Numbered from the stretch's first letter, positions 1 through 6,260 are shown. The stretch: 8,657 bases of DNA from Pseudomonadota bacterium (GCA_021823875.1 JAKAMD010000135.1:1-8657); one strand, 5' to 3'. Numbers and translations: made by a program. The notes: a model not told the origin generated them from the sequence alone.

Positions 1-350
1 CGGTACAGATAGCGAAGGGTGGCAATGCTTTTTGTTATCCAGAATATATTGATCGGGAGATGCACCGGTTGTTCGACGGACTTGCCGAACAAAAGTATCT
101 TCGCGGGCTAAGTGCTGATGACTTCGCGACAAAGGCAGCTCATTTCCTGGCCGAACTCAATGCCATTCATGCCTTCCGCGAAAGAAACGGCCGCACGCAG
201 CTCTCCTTCCTTGCCTTGCTCGCCGAGCAATCTCGGCATCCGCTTCACCTAGAACGGCTTGACCCCCAGGATATCTTGAGAGCGATCATCAAGAGTTTTG
301 GTGGCAACGAGGCGCCGCTACGCGCAGTAGTCAGGCGCCTCGTCGACTAG
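1..350 (+). CDS. Fic/DOC-family protein, C-terminal part (5' end outside window)
   Basis: This is the 3' end of a Fic-domain gene. The frame is open from base 3 and enters from the left edge, so the ATG at base 60 is internal. Fic enzymes usually transfer AMP or another phosphate-containing group to hydroxyl side chains of target proteins, and many act as toxins. Visible before base 60 is a stretch reading VQIAKGGNAFCYPEYI, typical of the region ahead of the active-site motif. The motif itself reads HAFRERNGRTQL (about bases 168-203), against the family pattern HPFx(D/E)GNGRxxR. The catalytic His, the acidic residue and NGR are present, but the first Gly is Arg and the last Arg is Leu. No inhibitory antitoxin helix is visible in this part. 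The first 60 bases are about 43% GC, well below the neighbours, which fits an accessory or transferred gene. The gene ends 3 bases from the convergent propeller gene. Family assignment is good; activity and target are unknown. Confidence 0.85.
   Translation, partial: VQIAKGGNAFCYPEYIDREMHRLFDGLAEQKYLRGLSADDFATKAAHFLAELNAIHAFRERNGRTQLSFLALLAEQSRHPLHLERLDPQDILRAIIKSFGGNEAPLRAVVRRLVD
307..343. repeat. Strong nested hairpin at 3' end of the Fic gene
   Basis: A perfect 10-base inverted repeat, ACGAGGCGCC (307-316) with GGCGCCTCGT (334-343), encloses a second 4-bp stem, CTAC (318-321) with GTAG (327-330). It lies inside the last codons of the Fic frame, a few bases before its stop at 348-350 and before the end of the convergent propeller gene. 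Neither side has a T-run, so it is not a classical intrinsic terminator. It could protect 3' ends or act as a bidirectional transcription barrier between the convergent genes. The structure is seen directly; the role is inferred. Confidence 0.45.
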
Positions 351-353
351 CTG

Positions 354-1595
354 TCAGAAATCCATTTCCAGCGTGTAGAGACCGCCGCTGAAGCGGTCGA
401 CGGTGTAGACAATCTGCCGGTCGTCGACGAACACGTCGTTAAGCTGGATCGAGCCCGCCGGCGTGCCCTTGGGCGGCGGCGGCACGAAGGTGGCGATCTC
501 CTTCGGCTGGTAGGCATTGGAAATGTCGTAGGCGCGCAGGCCGCCGTTGAAGAAGGTGCCGACGACGACCTGGTCCGACTTCCAGGCGCCGGGCACCGGC
601 GTATTCTCGAAGATGTTGTGCGCGCCGAAACGGCCGCCGCGGTTCTTGTAGGCGTCGACCGGCGGCATCGGGCAGGTGGCGATCGACACCGGATTGGTCT
701 CGTCGCGGTTGTCGAGGATCCAGATCAGCTTCGGCCAGTCCTTGGCGTTGTTTTCGGTCGACTCGTCGGTCACCAGCATCAGGTTGCGCTCGAACAGCGG
801 CACCACGGTATGCATGAAGCCGCTGTAGGGCGGCGAATTGGTCCAGTGCGAGATCGGCTTCGGGTTCGCCTTGTCGGAAATGTCCATGATGAACATGCCA
901 CCGTCGATATAGGCGAGGTAGCATCGGTCGGGCCGCTGCGGATAGACGTTGGTGTTGTGCGCGCGATAGCCCTTGTCGATCGGATGACGCGGCGGCGGCG
1001 GCTCCTTGTCGCCGGCGCGCGTGCCCGGATACCACCAGCGTCCGGCTTCCACCGGCTTGGAGGGATTGCGCACGTCGATGCAGCGGTAGCATTGGTCGTC
1101 GTTCGGGTTGCTCGGCGTGAAGTCGGGCGCGCCGGAGGCCATGTGCACGTATTGGCCGTCGCAGAACCAGAGCTGGTGCACGCCACGTGAATGCTGGCCC
1201 GAGCAATCGAAGAACCCGATCGAGCGCGGATTTTCCGGCACCGAAATGTCGAACAGCTCGAGCCCGGCCGGCTGCTGGCCTTTCTTCTGCGTCTGATAGG
1301 CAACCGCCATGATGTCGCCGGCGGTTTCCAGCGAGTTCGAGCGCATATGAGGCTGCGGCAGGTTGGTCTGCACGATGACCTTCGGATTGCGCGGGTCGGA
1401 GACGTCGACGGCGGTGAAATTCTTCGGCGCGCTTTCGTGCGCCAGCCAGATGATGCGCCGGCCGTCCTTGGCGAGCTGCATCGACATGCCCTCACCCATG
1501 CCGCCGAAGCCGCCCAGATCGTTCTGGGCGAGCAGCTTGAAATTCCAGGTGACGGGCTCGTAACCCTTGGTGAGCGGGTCGTTGGCAGCCGACAT
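354..1595 (-). CDS. LVIVD-repeat beta-propeller protein
   Basis: A 413-residue protein built of LVIVD-type propeller repeats. The recurring blade ending (D-[IV]-S/R..NP-like) is seen at about residues 62-71 (AVDVSDPRNP), 114-123, 172-181, 236-245, 293-302 and 355-364, with a final strand at the C terminus, giving probably seven blades. Most blades begin with a His at the same relative place: H83, H140, H213, H262 and H325, with N387/D388 in the last. There is no signal peptide or membrane segment, so it is probably cytoplasmic. The start is supported by GGAG six bases upstream of the ATG. It is the last gene of the minus-strand transporter unit, 81 bases after the binding-protein gene, with a hairpin in between. 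LVIVD proteins have no general assigned reaction. The aligned histidines suggest a metal site in the central channel, but this is inference. Family assignment is good; function is unknown. Confidence 0.85.
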   Translation of the reverse strand: MSAANDPLTKGYEPVTWNFKLLAQNDLGGFGGMGEGMSMQLAKDGRRIIWLAHESAPKNFTAVDVSDPRNPKVIVQTNLPQPHMRSNSLETAGDIMAVAYQTQKKGQQPAGLELFDISVPENPRSIGFFDCSGQHSRGVHQLWFCDGQYVHMASGAPDFTPSNPNDDQCYRCIDVRNPSKPVEAGRWWYPGTRAGDKEPPPPRHPIDKGYRAHNTNVYPQRPDRCYLAYIDGGMFIMDISDKANPKPISHWTNSPPYSGFMHTVVPLFERNLMLVTDESTENNAKDWPKLIWILDNRDETNPVSIATCPMPPVDAYKNRGGRFGAHNIFENTPVPGAWKSDQVVVGTFFNGGLRAYDISNAYQPKEIATFVPPPPKGTPAGSIQLNDVFVDDRQIVYTVDRFSGGLYTLEMDF

Positions 1596-1626
1596 AGGCG
1601 TCTCCGATGCATTGGTGGAGTTGAAA

Positions 1627-1649
1627 GGCCGGCGCGGAATGCGCCGGCC
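1627..1649 (-). terminator. Intergenic hairpin between binding-protein and propeller genes
   Basis: A perfect 9-bp inverted repeat, GGCCGGCGC (1627-1635) and GCGCCGGCC (1641-1649), with a 5-base loop. On the minus strand it follows the binding-protein stop (1677) and is followed by only TTTC. That makes it a weak or partial terminator, or a 3' mRNA-stabilising stem. In binding-protein-dependent transporters such stems often raise the level of the binding-protein message relative to downstream genes. The stem is seen directly; the role is inferred from its position. Confidence 0.5.
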
Positions 1650-1676
1650 CGGGTGTCAGTTCATGCGGTCAGGCGC

Positions 1677-2669
1677 TTATCCCATGGCCTTCTTCAAGAA
1701 ATCCTTGCGGAAGGCGGTGTTCCAGTCGGGCGCCTTCTTGATCTTCTTGGCCTTGATCAGCACCTCGGCGTGGTGCTGCATATAGGGATCGAGATCGGCC
1801 GGCCAGCCCGGATCGACTTCGACCCGCCCCAGCGCCTTGGCGAAGGTGCCCTTGGACATCTTGTAGCCCTTGGAGGTGTAGAACTTGTAGACCGTTTCCG
1901 ACACCTTGTCATACTCGGTCTTGAACTGCTTGGCGCATTCCAGCCAGGCTTTGAGATAGGCCACGACGGTGTCCGGATTCTTGTCGACGAATTCCGGCGT
2001 CGCCGCCATGAACACCGGCAGCTTGTCGAACGAGTAGAAGTCGACCAGCGTATTGGCGATGCCCTCGTCCTCCGCAATGGCGTTGTAGGGCTCGACGCAG
2101 ACCATGGCGTCCACGGTCTTGGCGGCCATGGCGGACACCATGTCGTTCACGTTGGTGCGGATTTCCTGGTAGTCGCCCTTGTGCAGGCCGGCCTTGGTGG
2201 CGATCTGATCGACGAAGATGTTGCCGATCGACGAGCCGGTCTGGTTGGCCACCTTCTTGCCGCGCAGCTGCTCCACTTTGGTGATGCCGAGGTCCTTGCG
2301 CGCCATCACGCGCGCGGTCTTGCCGACATTTTCGATCTTGGCGATCGCCACTAGGCCGCCCTTGGCGTTGCCGATGATGAAGGAGGGGCCGGCAAAGGTG
2401 CCGAGGTCCACCTGGCGGGCCACCATCTGCTGCATGGTCAGGTTGCCCGATGGCACCCCAAAGTCTTGGAACTTGATGCCGTTCTTCTCCAGCAGGCCGG
2501 AGTGCATCAGGTAGTAGGTCGGCATGCCCCACATGTTGGTCTGATAGCCCTGGCGGATCTCCGCCATTGCTGCCTGCGACGGCCGCACGCCGAGGCCTGC
2601 CGCCAAGAGGCCGCCACCGGTCAACGCCAGTGTGTGACGGCGCGAAATAGGCTTGTTCCAGATCGTCAT
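1677..2669 (-). CDS. ABC transporter substrate-binding protein, NMT1/THI5 (SsuA/TauA-like) family
   Basis: A 330-residue periplasmic binding protein that would capture the substrate and deliver it to the two permeases encoded upstream. The N terminus carries a twin-arginine-like signal: SRRHTL at residues 9-14, a hydrophobic Gly/Ala/Leu stretch to about 27, and a signal-peptidase-like site near SQA/AMA (residues 31-36). The mature part has the NMT1/THI5 two-lobe pattern: a GYQTNMWGMPTYYL-like start (41-54), GNLTMQQMVARQVDLG (75-90), a hinge-region GKKVANQTGSSIGN (137-150), and AKTVDAMVCVEP (183-194). The length is normal for the family. The ATG at 2669 is chosen because GGGAGG lies seven bases upstream; an out-of-frame ATG at 2676 is ignored. 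Relatives bind sulfonates, taurine, nitrate, pyrimidines or aromatic acids, so the ligand here cannot be named. The accompanying enoyl-CoA hydratase makes an organic acid attractive, but this is inference. Confidence 0.9.
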   Translation of the reverse strand: MTIWNKPISRRHTLALTGGGLLAAGLGVRPSQAAMAEIRQGYQTNMWGMPTYYLMHSGLLEKNGIKFQDFGVPSGNLTMQQMVARQVDLGTFAGPSFIIGNAKGGLVAIAKIENVGKTARVMARKDLGITKVEQLRGKKVANQTGSSIGNIFVDQIATKAGLHKGDYQEIRTNVNDMVSAMAAKTVDAMVCVEPYNAIAEDEGIANTLVDFYSFDKLPVFMAATPEFVDKNPDTVVAYLKAWLECAKQFKTEYDKVSETVYKFYTSKGYKMSKGTFAKALGRVEVDPGWPADLDPYMQHHAEVLIKAKKIKKAPDWNTAFRKDFLKKAMG

Positions 2670-2719
2670 CGCTCATCCTCCCTTTTGATCGATAATTTCA
2701 GTCACGCCGGAACCGGCAT

Positions 2720-2747
2720 GATGCGCTGGCTTTTCGTCGCCAGCATC
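2720..2747 (-). repeat. Imperfect hairpin in the ATPase/binding-protein gap
   Basis: The 88-base gap 2670-2757 between the ATPase stop and the binding-protein start contains GATGCGCTGGC (2720-2730) pairing with GCCAGCATC (2739-2747) around an 8-base loop, with a 2-base bulge. A short GCCGG/CCGGC stem sits just beside it (about 2706-2717). There is no T-run on the minus strand. It may act as an mRNA processing or stabilising element ahead of the binding-protein gene. A separate promoter for the binding protein is not obvious. Confidence 0.3.
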
Positions 2748-2757
2748 AAGCGTTTCC

Positions 2758-3537
2758 CTACCCGTTGGTCTGCATGTCGTCACCGCCGGCCTCGTGGCCG
2801 AGATGATGCAGCAGCTTCTTCTGCCACTCGACGAATTCCGCGCTCAACGGATCGCGCGGACGCTCGAGTGGTATCTTGACTTCCAGCTTCACCGTGCCGG
2901 GATGCGGCGACATCACGATCACGCGGTCCGCCAGATATACGGCCTCCGCCACATTGTGGGTCACGTAGATCACGGTCTTTCGGGTCTCCCGCCACACATC
3001 GGCGAGCAGCCGCTGCATGTCGTCGCGGGTGAGCGCGTCGAGCGCGGCGAACGGCTCGTCCATCAGCAGCACCGCGGGATTGTAGGCCAGCGCGCGCGCG
3101 ATGGCGACCCGCTGCTGCATGCCGCCCGACAGGTGGTGCGGATAGGAGGCGGTGAACTTTTCCAGTTTCACCAGGCGCAATTGCTCGCGGGCGATTTTTT
3201 CGCGCTCCTCCTTCGGCACGCCCTTCATCTCCAGCCCGAACGAGACGTTGCCGAGCGCGGTACGCCAGGGGAAGAGCTGGGCGAAATCCTGGAACACCAC
3301 GCCGCGGTCCATGCCTTGCCCGGTCACCGGCTTGCCGTCGATGCGAATCTCGCCGGACGCCGGCTTCAGGAAGCCGGCGATGATGTTGAGCAAGGTCGAC
3401 TTGCCGCAGCCGGAGGGGCCGACGATGCAGACGAATTCGGACGGCGCAATGGTGAAGCTGACGTCCTTGACGCCCTGCACCTTGCCGCCGGGCGTGTCGT
3501 AGTTCAGCGTCACATCGCGAATTTCGATCGGGAGCAT
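2758..3537 (-). CDS. ABC transporter ATP-binding protein (SsuB/TauB/NrtD family)
   Basis: A 259-residue cytoplasmic ATPase that would power the importer formed by the two permeases. All nucleotide-binding motifs are intact: Walker A GPSGCGKST (40-48), Q-loop Gln83 in VFQDFAQLFPW, signature LSGGMQQR (136-143), Walker B VLLMDEP (156-162) followed by the D-loop FAALDALT, and switch His194 in YVTHN. The ending PLERPRDP... is typical of the nitrate/sulfonate/taurine subfamily. The frame is open further upstream, but the start at 3537 (MLPIEIRDV) is preferred. Family homology begins there, GGAAA lies six bases upstream, and it leaves a natural 19-base gap after the hydratase stop, whereas the longer version would add 39 basic residues overlapping the hydratase. 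It is followed by the binding-protein gene after 88 bases. Subfamily is confident; substrate is not determinable. Confidence 0.93.
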   Translation of the reverse strand: MLPIEIRDVTLNYDTPGGKVQGVKDVSFTIAPSEFVCIVGPSGCGKSTLLNIIAGFLKPASGEIRIDGKPVTGQGMDRGVVFQDFAQLFPWRTALGNVSFGLEMKGVPKEEREKIAREQLRLVKLEKFTASYPHHLSGGMQQRVAIARALAYNPAVLLMDEPFAALDALTRDDMQRLLADVWRETRKTVIYVTHNVAEAVYLADRVIVMSPHPGTVKLEVKIPLERPRDPLSAEFVEWQKKLLHHLGHEAGGDDMQTNG

Positions 3538-3556
3538 TCTTGGTTTCCGTCTCTCG

Positions 3557-4366
3557 TTATTTGCTTTTTTGCGCCACGTTCCAGCGGGCCGGCCGCTTTT
3601 CCCGGAACGCCGCGAAGCCTTCCGCCGCTTCCGCCGATTGACGCTTGGCGGCATGCGCCTCGACCAGCGCGCTGAACGCCGCCTCGTCGAGATGGCTCCA
3701 GGCCGAGCGCAGCGCGCACAGCTTGGTCTGCGACACCGCCTGCGGCCCGTTGCTCAACAGCGCGCTGACGATGCGTTCGCCGGCCGCTTCCAGTTCGGCG
3801 AGCGGCACCACCTCGTGTACCAGGCCGATGCGCAAGGCTTCCTGCGCGTCGAAGCGCTCGCCGGTGAGCGCGTAGCGGCGCACTTGGCGCAGGCCGATGG
3901 CGTCGTTGAGCTGCGGGATGATGATGGTGCCGGCGACGCCGATCTTCACCTCGGCGATGGAGAACGCGGCATTGTCGGCGGCGATTACGATATCGCAGGC
4001 CGAGATGATGCCGGTGCCGCCGCCGAAGCAGGCGCCCTGCACCAGCGCCACCGTCGGCACCGGCAACAGGTTGAGCCGCTGCACCGCGTCCGCCGTCATG
4101 CGCGAGGCGTCGAGGTTCTGCTGCGGCGAGGAGCGGCGCACCGCGTCGAGCCAGTTGATGTCGGCGCCGGCCTGGAAATTCTTGCCCTTGCCGGCGATCA
4201 CCACCGCGCGCAGGTCCTGGCCCGCGAGCGCGTCATAGGTCGCGAGCAGGCCGGCGATCAGATCGCCGTTATAGGCATTGTAGACCTCCGGCCGATTGAG
4301 CGTGACATAGGCCACCCCGCGCACGTCGACGCTGCACAGAACCGGACTGCTCGTCGTTTCGGTCAT
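3557..4366 (-). CDS. Enoyl-CoA hydratase/isomerase (crotonase) family protein
   Basis: A 269-residue crotonase-fold protein, expected to act on a CoA thioester by stabilising an enolate (hydration, isomerisation or related chemistry). The oxyanion-hole segments are clear: GKNFQAGADINWL (61-73) and GACFGGGTG (111-119). Of the two glutamates used by classical enoyl-CoA hydratases, the first (after GGG in GGGCE) is replaced here (GGGTG, Gly119). A Glu is present at residue 139 in SIAEVKIG, a position known from methylglutaconyl-CoA hydratase-like enzymes such as LiuC. It may therefore be a methylglutaconyl-type hydratase or another crotonase. The ATG is preceded by AAGGG seven bases upstream and lies 3 bases after the permease 2 stop, so translation is probably coupled. 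It is unusual to find this enzyme between permease and ATPase genes. This points to intracellular processing of the transported compound, which is inference. Confidence 0.88.
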   Translation of the reverse strand: MTETTSSPVLCSVDVRGVAYVTLNRPEVYNAYNGDLIAGLLATYDALAGQDLRAVVIAGKGKNFQAGADINWLDAVRRSSPQQNLDASRMTADAVQRLNLLPVPTVALVQGACFGGGTGIISACDIVIAADNAAFSIAEVKIGVAGTIIIPQLNDAIGLRQVRRYALTGERFDAQEALRIGLVHEVVPLAELEAAGERIVSALLSNGPQAVSQTKLCALRSAWSHLDEAAFSALVEAHAAKRQSAEAAEGFAAFREKRPARWNVAQKSK

Positions 4367-4369
4367 GCG

Positions 4370-5164
4370 CTAACCCTTGACCATGCGCACCATGCCCCAG
4401 CGCTGCACGGTGGCGCGTTCGATCGAGCCGAACACCACGCGCTCGAACACGAAACCGATGATCCCGATCACCACGATCGAGGCCATCATGATGTCGGCCT
4501 GCAGGAATTGCTCGGCGTCGAAGATTACCCAGCCGAGACCCCAGTCGGAGGCCGCGATCATCTCGGCGCCTACCACCGCGATCCAGGCGCGCAAGAAGCC
4601 TTGCCGCATGCCGGTGATGATGAAAGGGGAGGCGCCCGGAATAATCACCTTCCAGAACAGCTTGTGCTCGTCGGCGCCCATGGCGCCGGCCGCGCGCAGC
4701 CATAGCGGATTGACCGAGCGCACCCCCGACCATGTGTTGAACAGGATTGGAAAGGTGGCACCATAGAAAACGACCAGCACGGTGGTGGTATTGCCGATGC
4801 CGAACCACAGCATGAACATCGGCACCAGCGCGAAGGACGGGATCGGCATCAGCGCAGAGACCAGCGGCAGAAAGAAATTCTCCACCGGCTTGAAGCGCGC
4901 CATCAGGATGCCGAGCGGTACGCCCACCGTCATCGCCAGCGAGAAGCCGAACAGCACGCGGAACAAAGTGGCGCCGGCGTGCTCGAACATGCTGCCGTCG
5001 GCGAGCATGCCGTACAGCGTGCGCGCGATAGTCTGGATCGTCGGCAGCAACACGCGCGGAAACAGGCCGCTGTAGGCTACGCCCTCGTAGAACGCCGCCA
5101 GCGCCGCCACGGCAATGACGCCGCGGATGATCGAGCGCCTGCGCTGTGTCTGTTCGGGGGTCAT
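4370..5164 (-). CDS. ABC transporter permease 2 (SsuC/TauC-like)
   Basis: A 264-residue inner-membrane permease of the BPD_transp_1 type. Hydrophobic segments are visible near residues 12-27, 64-88, 97-120, 126-145, 172-205 and 226-246. The cytoplasmic EAA loop that docks the ATPase is at about 159-177 (AGAMGADEHKLFWKVIIPG). The start is set at 5164 because its ATG overlaps the TGA of permease 1 (ATGA) and GTGGAG lies about eight bases upstream. The frame stays open far upstream, but that part is an antisense-like shadow of permease 1. The sequence resembles permease 1 throughout, including the shared ending ER-T-V-RWGMV. The two probably arose by duplication and form a heterodimeric channel. 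It is followed by the hydratase after 3 bases. Subfamily is confident; substrate is unknown. Confidence 0.92.
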   Translation of the reverse strand: MTPEQTQRRRSIIRGVIAVAALAAFYEGVAYSGLFPRVLLPTIQTIARTLYGMLADGSMFEHAGATLFRVLFGFSLAMTVGVPLGILMARFKPVENFFLPLVSALMPIPSFALVPMFMLWFGIGNTTTVLVVFYGATFPILFNTWSGVRSVNPLWLRAAGAMGADEHKLFWKVIIPGASPFIITGMRQGFLRAWIAVVGAEMIAASDWGLGWVIFDAEQFLQADIMMASIVVIGIIGFVFERVVFGSIERATVQRWGMVRMVKG

Positions 5165-5988
5165 CCCAGCGACTCCACCATGCCCCAGCGCACCACCGTG
5201 TAGCGCTCGATCTGTTGGAACACGAATTTCTCCAACGTCAAGCCGATCACGGCGATCACGAAAACGCCGGCCATCATGGCGTCGGTATTGAGGAATTCGC
5301 GCGCGCCGAAGATCAGCCAGCCGAGCCCCCAGTTCACGGAAGCCAGCATCTCCACCGCGATCAGGATGCGCCAAGCCTGCGCCAGCCCGAGCCGCAGGCC
5401 GGTTAGGATATAGGGCAGGGCGCCCGGCAGCACCACGAGACGGAACATGCGTCGGTTGTCGGCGCCGAGCGCCTGCGCCGAGCGCAGCCAGATTTCCTTC
5501 ACCGCCTTCACCCCGGTCCAGGAATTGTACATCACCGGAAACATCGAGACGAAGCCGACCAGCATGATGACGGTGAATTCGCCCGACCCGAACCAGAGCA
5601 GGAACAGCGGCGTGTAGGCGAGGCCGGGGATCGGCGCCAGGATCGACACCAGCGGCAGGCAGATGTCCTCGGTTCGCCGCGAGCGGCCCATCAACACGCC
5701 GAGGGTTACGCCGACAATGGCCGCGATACCAAATCCCGTCACCAGGCGCAGCACGGTCTCGATGGCGTGGTGCGGCAGGATGCCGGCGGCGGTGAGATCG
5801 ACGAAGGCGTGCGCCGCATCTCCCAGGGTGGGGAACAGCTTGCGCGGAAAAATCCCCGAGCGGGCGACGATCTCCCAGAACGTGCCCACCACCAGAAAGG
5901 GGAAGGCGTTGCGCGCGAAAACGCGCAGGCGTTCCGCCATGCGCGTCTCCGGCGCCGGGCTCACGGGTATGCTGACGGCTTCCTGCAT
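5161..5988 (-). CDS. ABC transporter permease 1 (SsuC/TauC-like), first gene of the unit
   Basis: A 275-residue (or 259-residue) inner-membrane permease, first gene of the minus-strand unit. Membrane segments lie near residues 28-43, 79-101, 109-133, 137-157, 183-213 and 238-258. The ATPase-docking EAA loop is at about 171-190 (AQALGADNRRMFRLVVLPGA). The start is uncertain. The ATG at 5988 has GGAGGA about 15 bases upstream, which is far. The in-frame ATG at 5940 (residue 17) has GGAG at an ideal six bases, in a CGGAGACGC context identical to the one before the propeller gene. The shorter form also gives an N terminus about as long as that of permease 2. No in-frame standard start lies upstream of 5988 before a stop. 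Its TGA overlaps the ATG of permease 2, so the two are coupled. Confidence 0.9.
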   Translation of the reverse strand: MQEAVSIPVSPAPETRMAERLRVFARNAFPFLVVGTFWEIVARSGIFPRKLFPTLGDAAHAFVDLTAAGILPHHAIETVLRLVTGFGIAAIVGVTLGVLMGRSRRTEDICLPLVSILAPIPGLAYTPLFLLWFGSGEFTVIMLVGFVSMFPVMYNSWTGVKAVKEIWLRSAQALGADNRRMFRLVVLPGALPYILTGLRLGLAQAWRILIAVEMLASVNWGLGWLIFGAREFLNTDAMMAGVFVIAVIGLTLEKFVFQQIERYTVVRWGMVESLG

Positions 5989-6068
5989 GGTGCCGAGCGG
6001 GCTTCCTCCAATCTATCGTGGGGCATAGCACCCCGCGGGCCTCTTGATCGGGCCATTGTTGCCGGTGT

Positions 6069-6119
6069 CTTGCTCCGGCGTGCGGGTCAGGATAATGCCC
6101 CTTCACGGCTTACCACAAG
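6069..6119. promoter_or_regulatory. Candidate overlapping divergent promoters
   Basis: The 272-base region 5989-6260 separates the divergent transporter unit and the dehydrogenase. On the plus strand CTTGCT (6069-6074), 16 bases and GATAAT (6091-6096, five of six matches to TATAAT) could drive the dehydrogenase with a leader of about 155 bases. On the minus strand CTTGTG (6119-6114), 16 bases and CATTAT (6097-6092) could drive permease 1. The two -10 boxes share the same bases. A short dyad, GCTT ACCAC AAGC (6108-6120), overlaps the minus-strand -35 and could be an operator. The -35 boxes are poor matches, so this is tentative. The rest of the gap shows only small GC-rich stems, for example GCGCC TTT GGCGC at 6164-6176. 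Confidence 0.3.
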
Positions 6120-6260
6120 CACGCGTCGGGAGAGTTATCGTCAATGTCGCGCCCAGGGCCTATGCGCCTTTGGCGCTGGTAGAAAGACGAAAGAACGGCT
6201 AAAGCCCGCCGCACCGCCATCCGGGCGGGGTGAGGGCTGTCGCCAGGGGAGTGTTTCGCA

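Noticed and set aside
1191..2354. Long plus-strand open frame (387 codons) opposite the propeller and binding-protein genes
   Set aside because: It is a shadow produced by strong third-position GC bias, has low-complexity Arg/His/Gly/Val-rich content and spans two clearly recognisable minus-strand genes.
3538..3654. 39-residue N-terminal extension of the ATPase
   Set aside because: Basic, non-homologous sequence overlapping the hydratase gene; family homology starts at MLPIEIRDV.
2794..3675. Plus-strand open frame of 293 codons opposite the ATPase gene
   Set aside because: The opposite strand has every ABC ATPase motif intact; this frame shows no family resemblance.
3569..4705. Plus-strand open frame of 378 codons opposite the hydratase and permease 2
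   Set aside because: His/Arg/Asp-rich shadow crossing the boundary of two recognised genes, with no motif.
6020..6100. Separated GGGGCAT/ATGCCCC inverted heptamers in the divergent region
   Set aside because: About 75 bases apart, GC-rich and short; likely chance, with no further symmetry.
5165..6106. Upstream extension of the permease 2 frame
   Set aside because: The extension overlaps permease 1 in another frame and reads as Arg/Pro/Gly-rich nonsense; the ATGA overlap at 5161-5164 gives the natural start.
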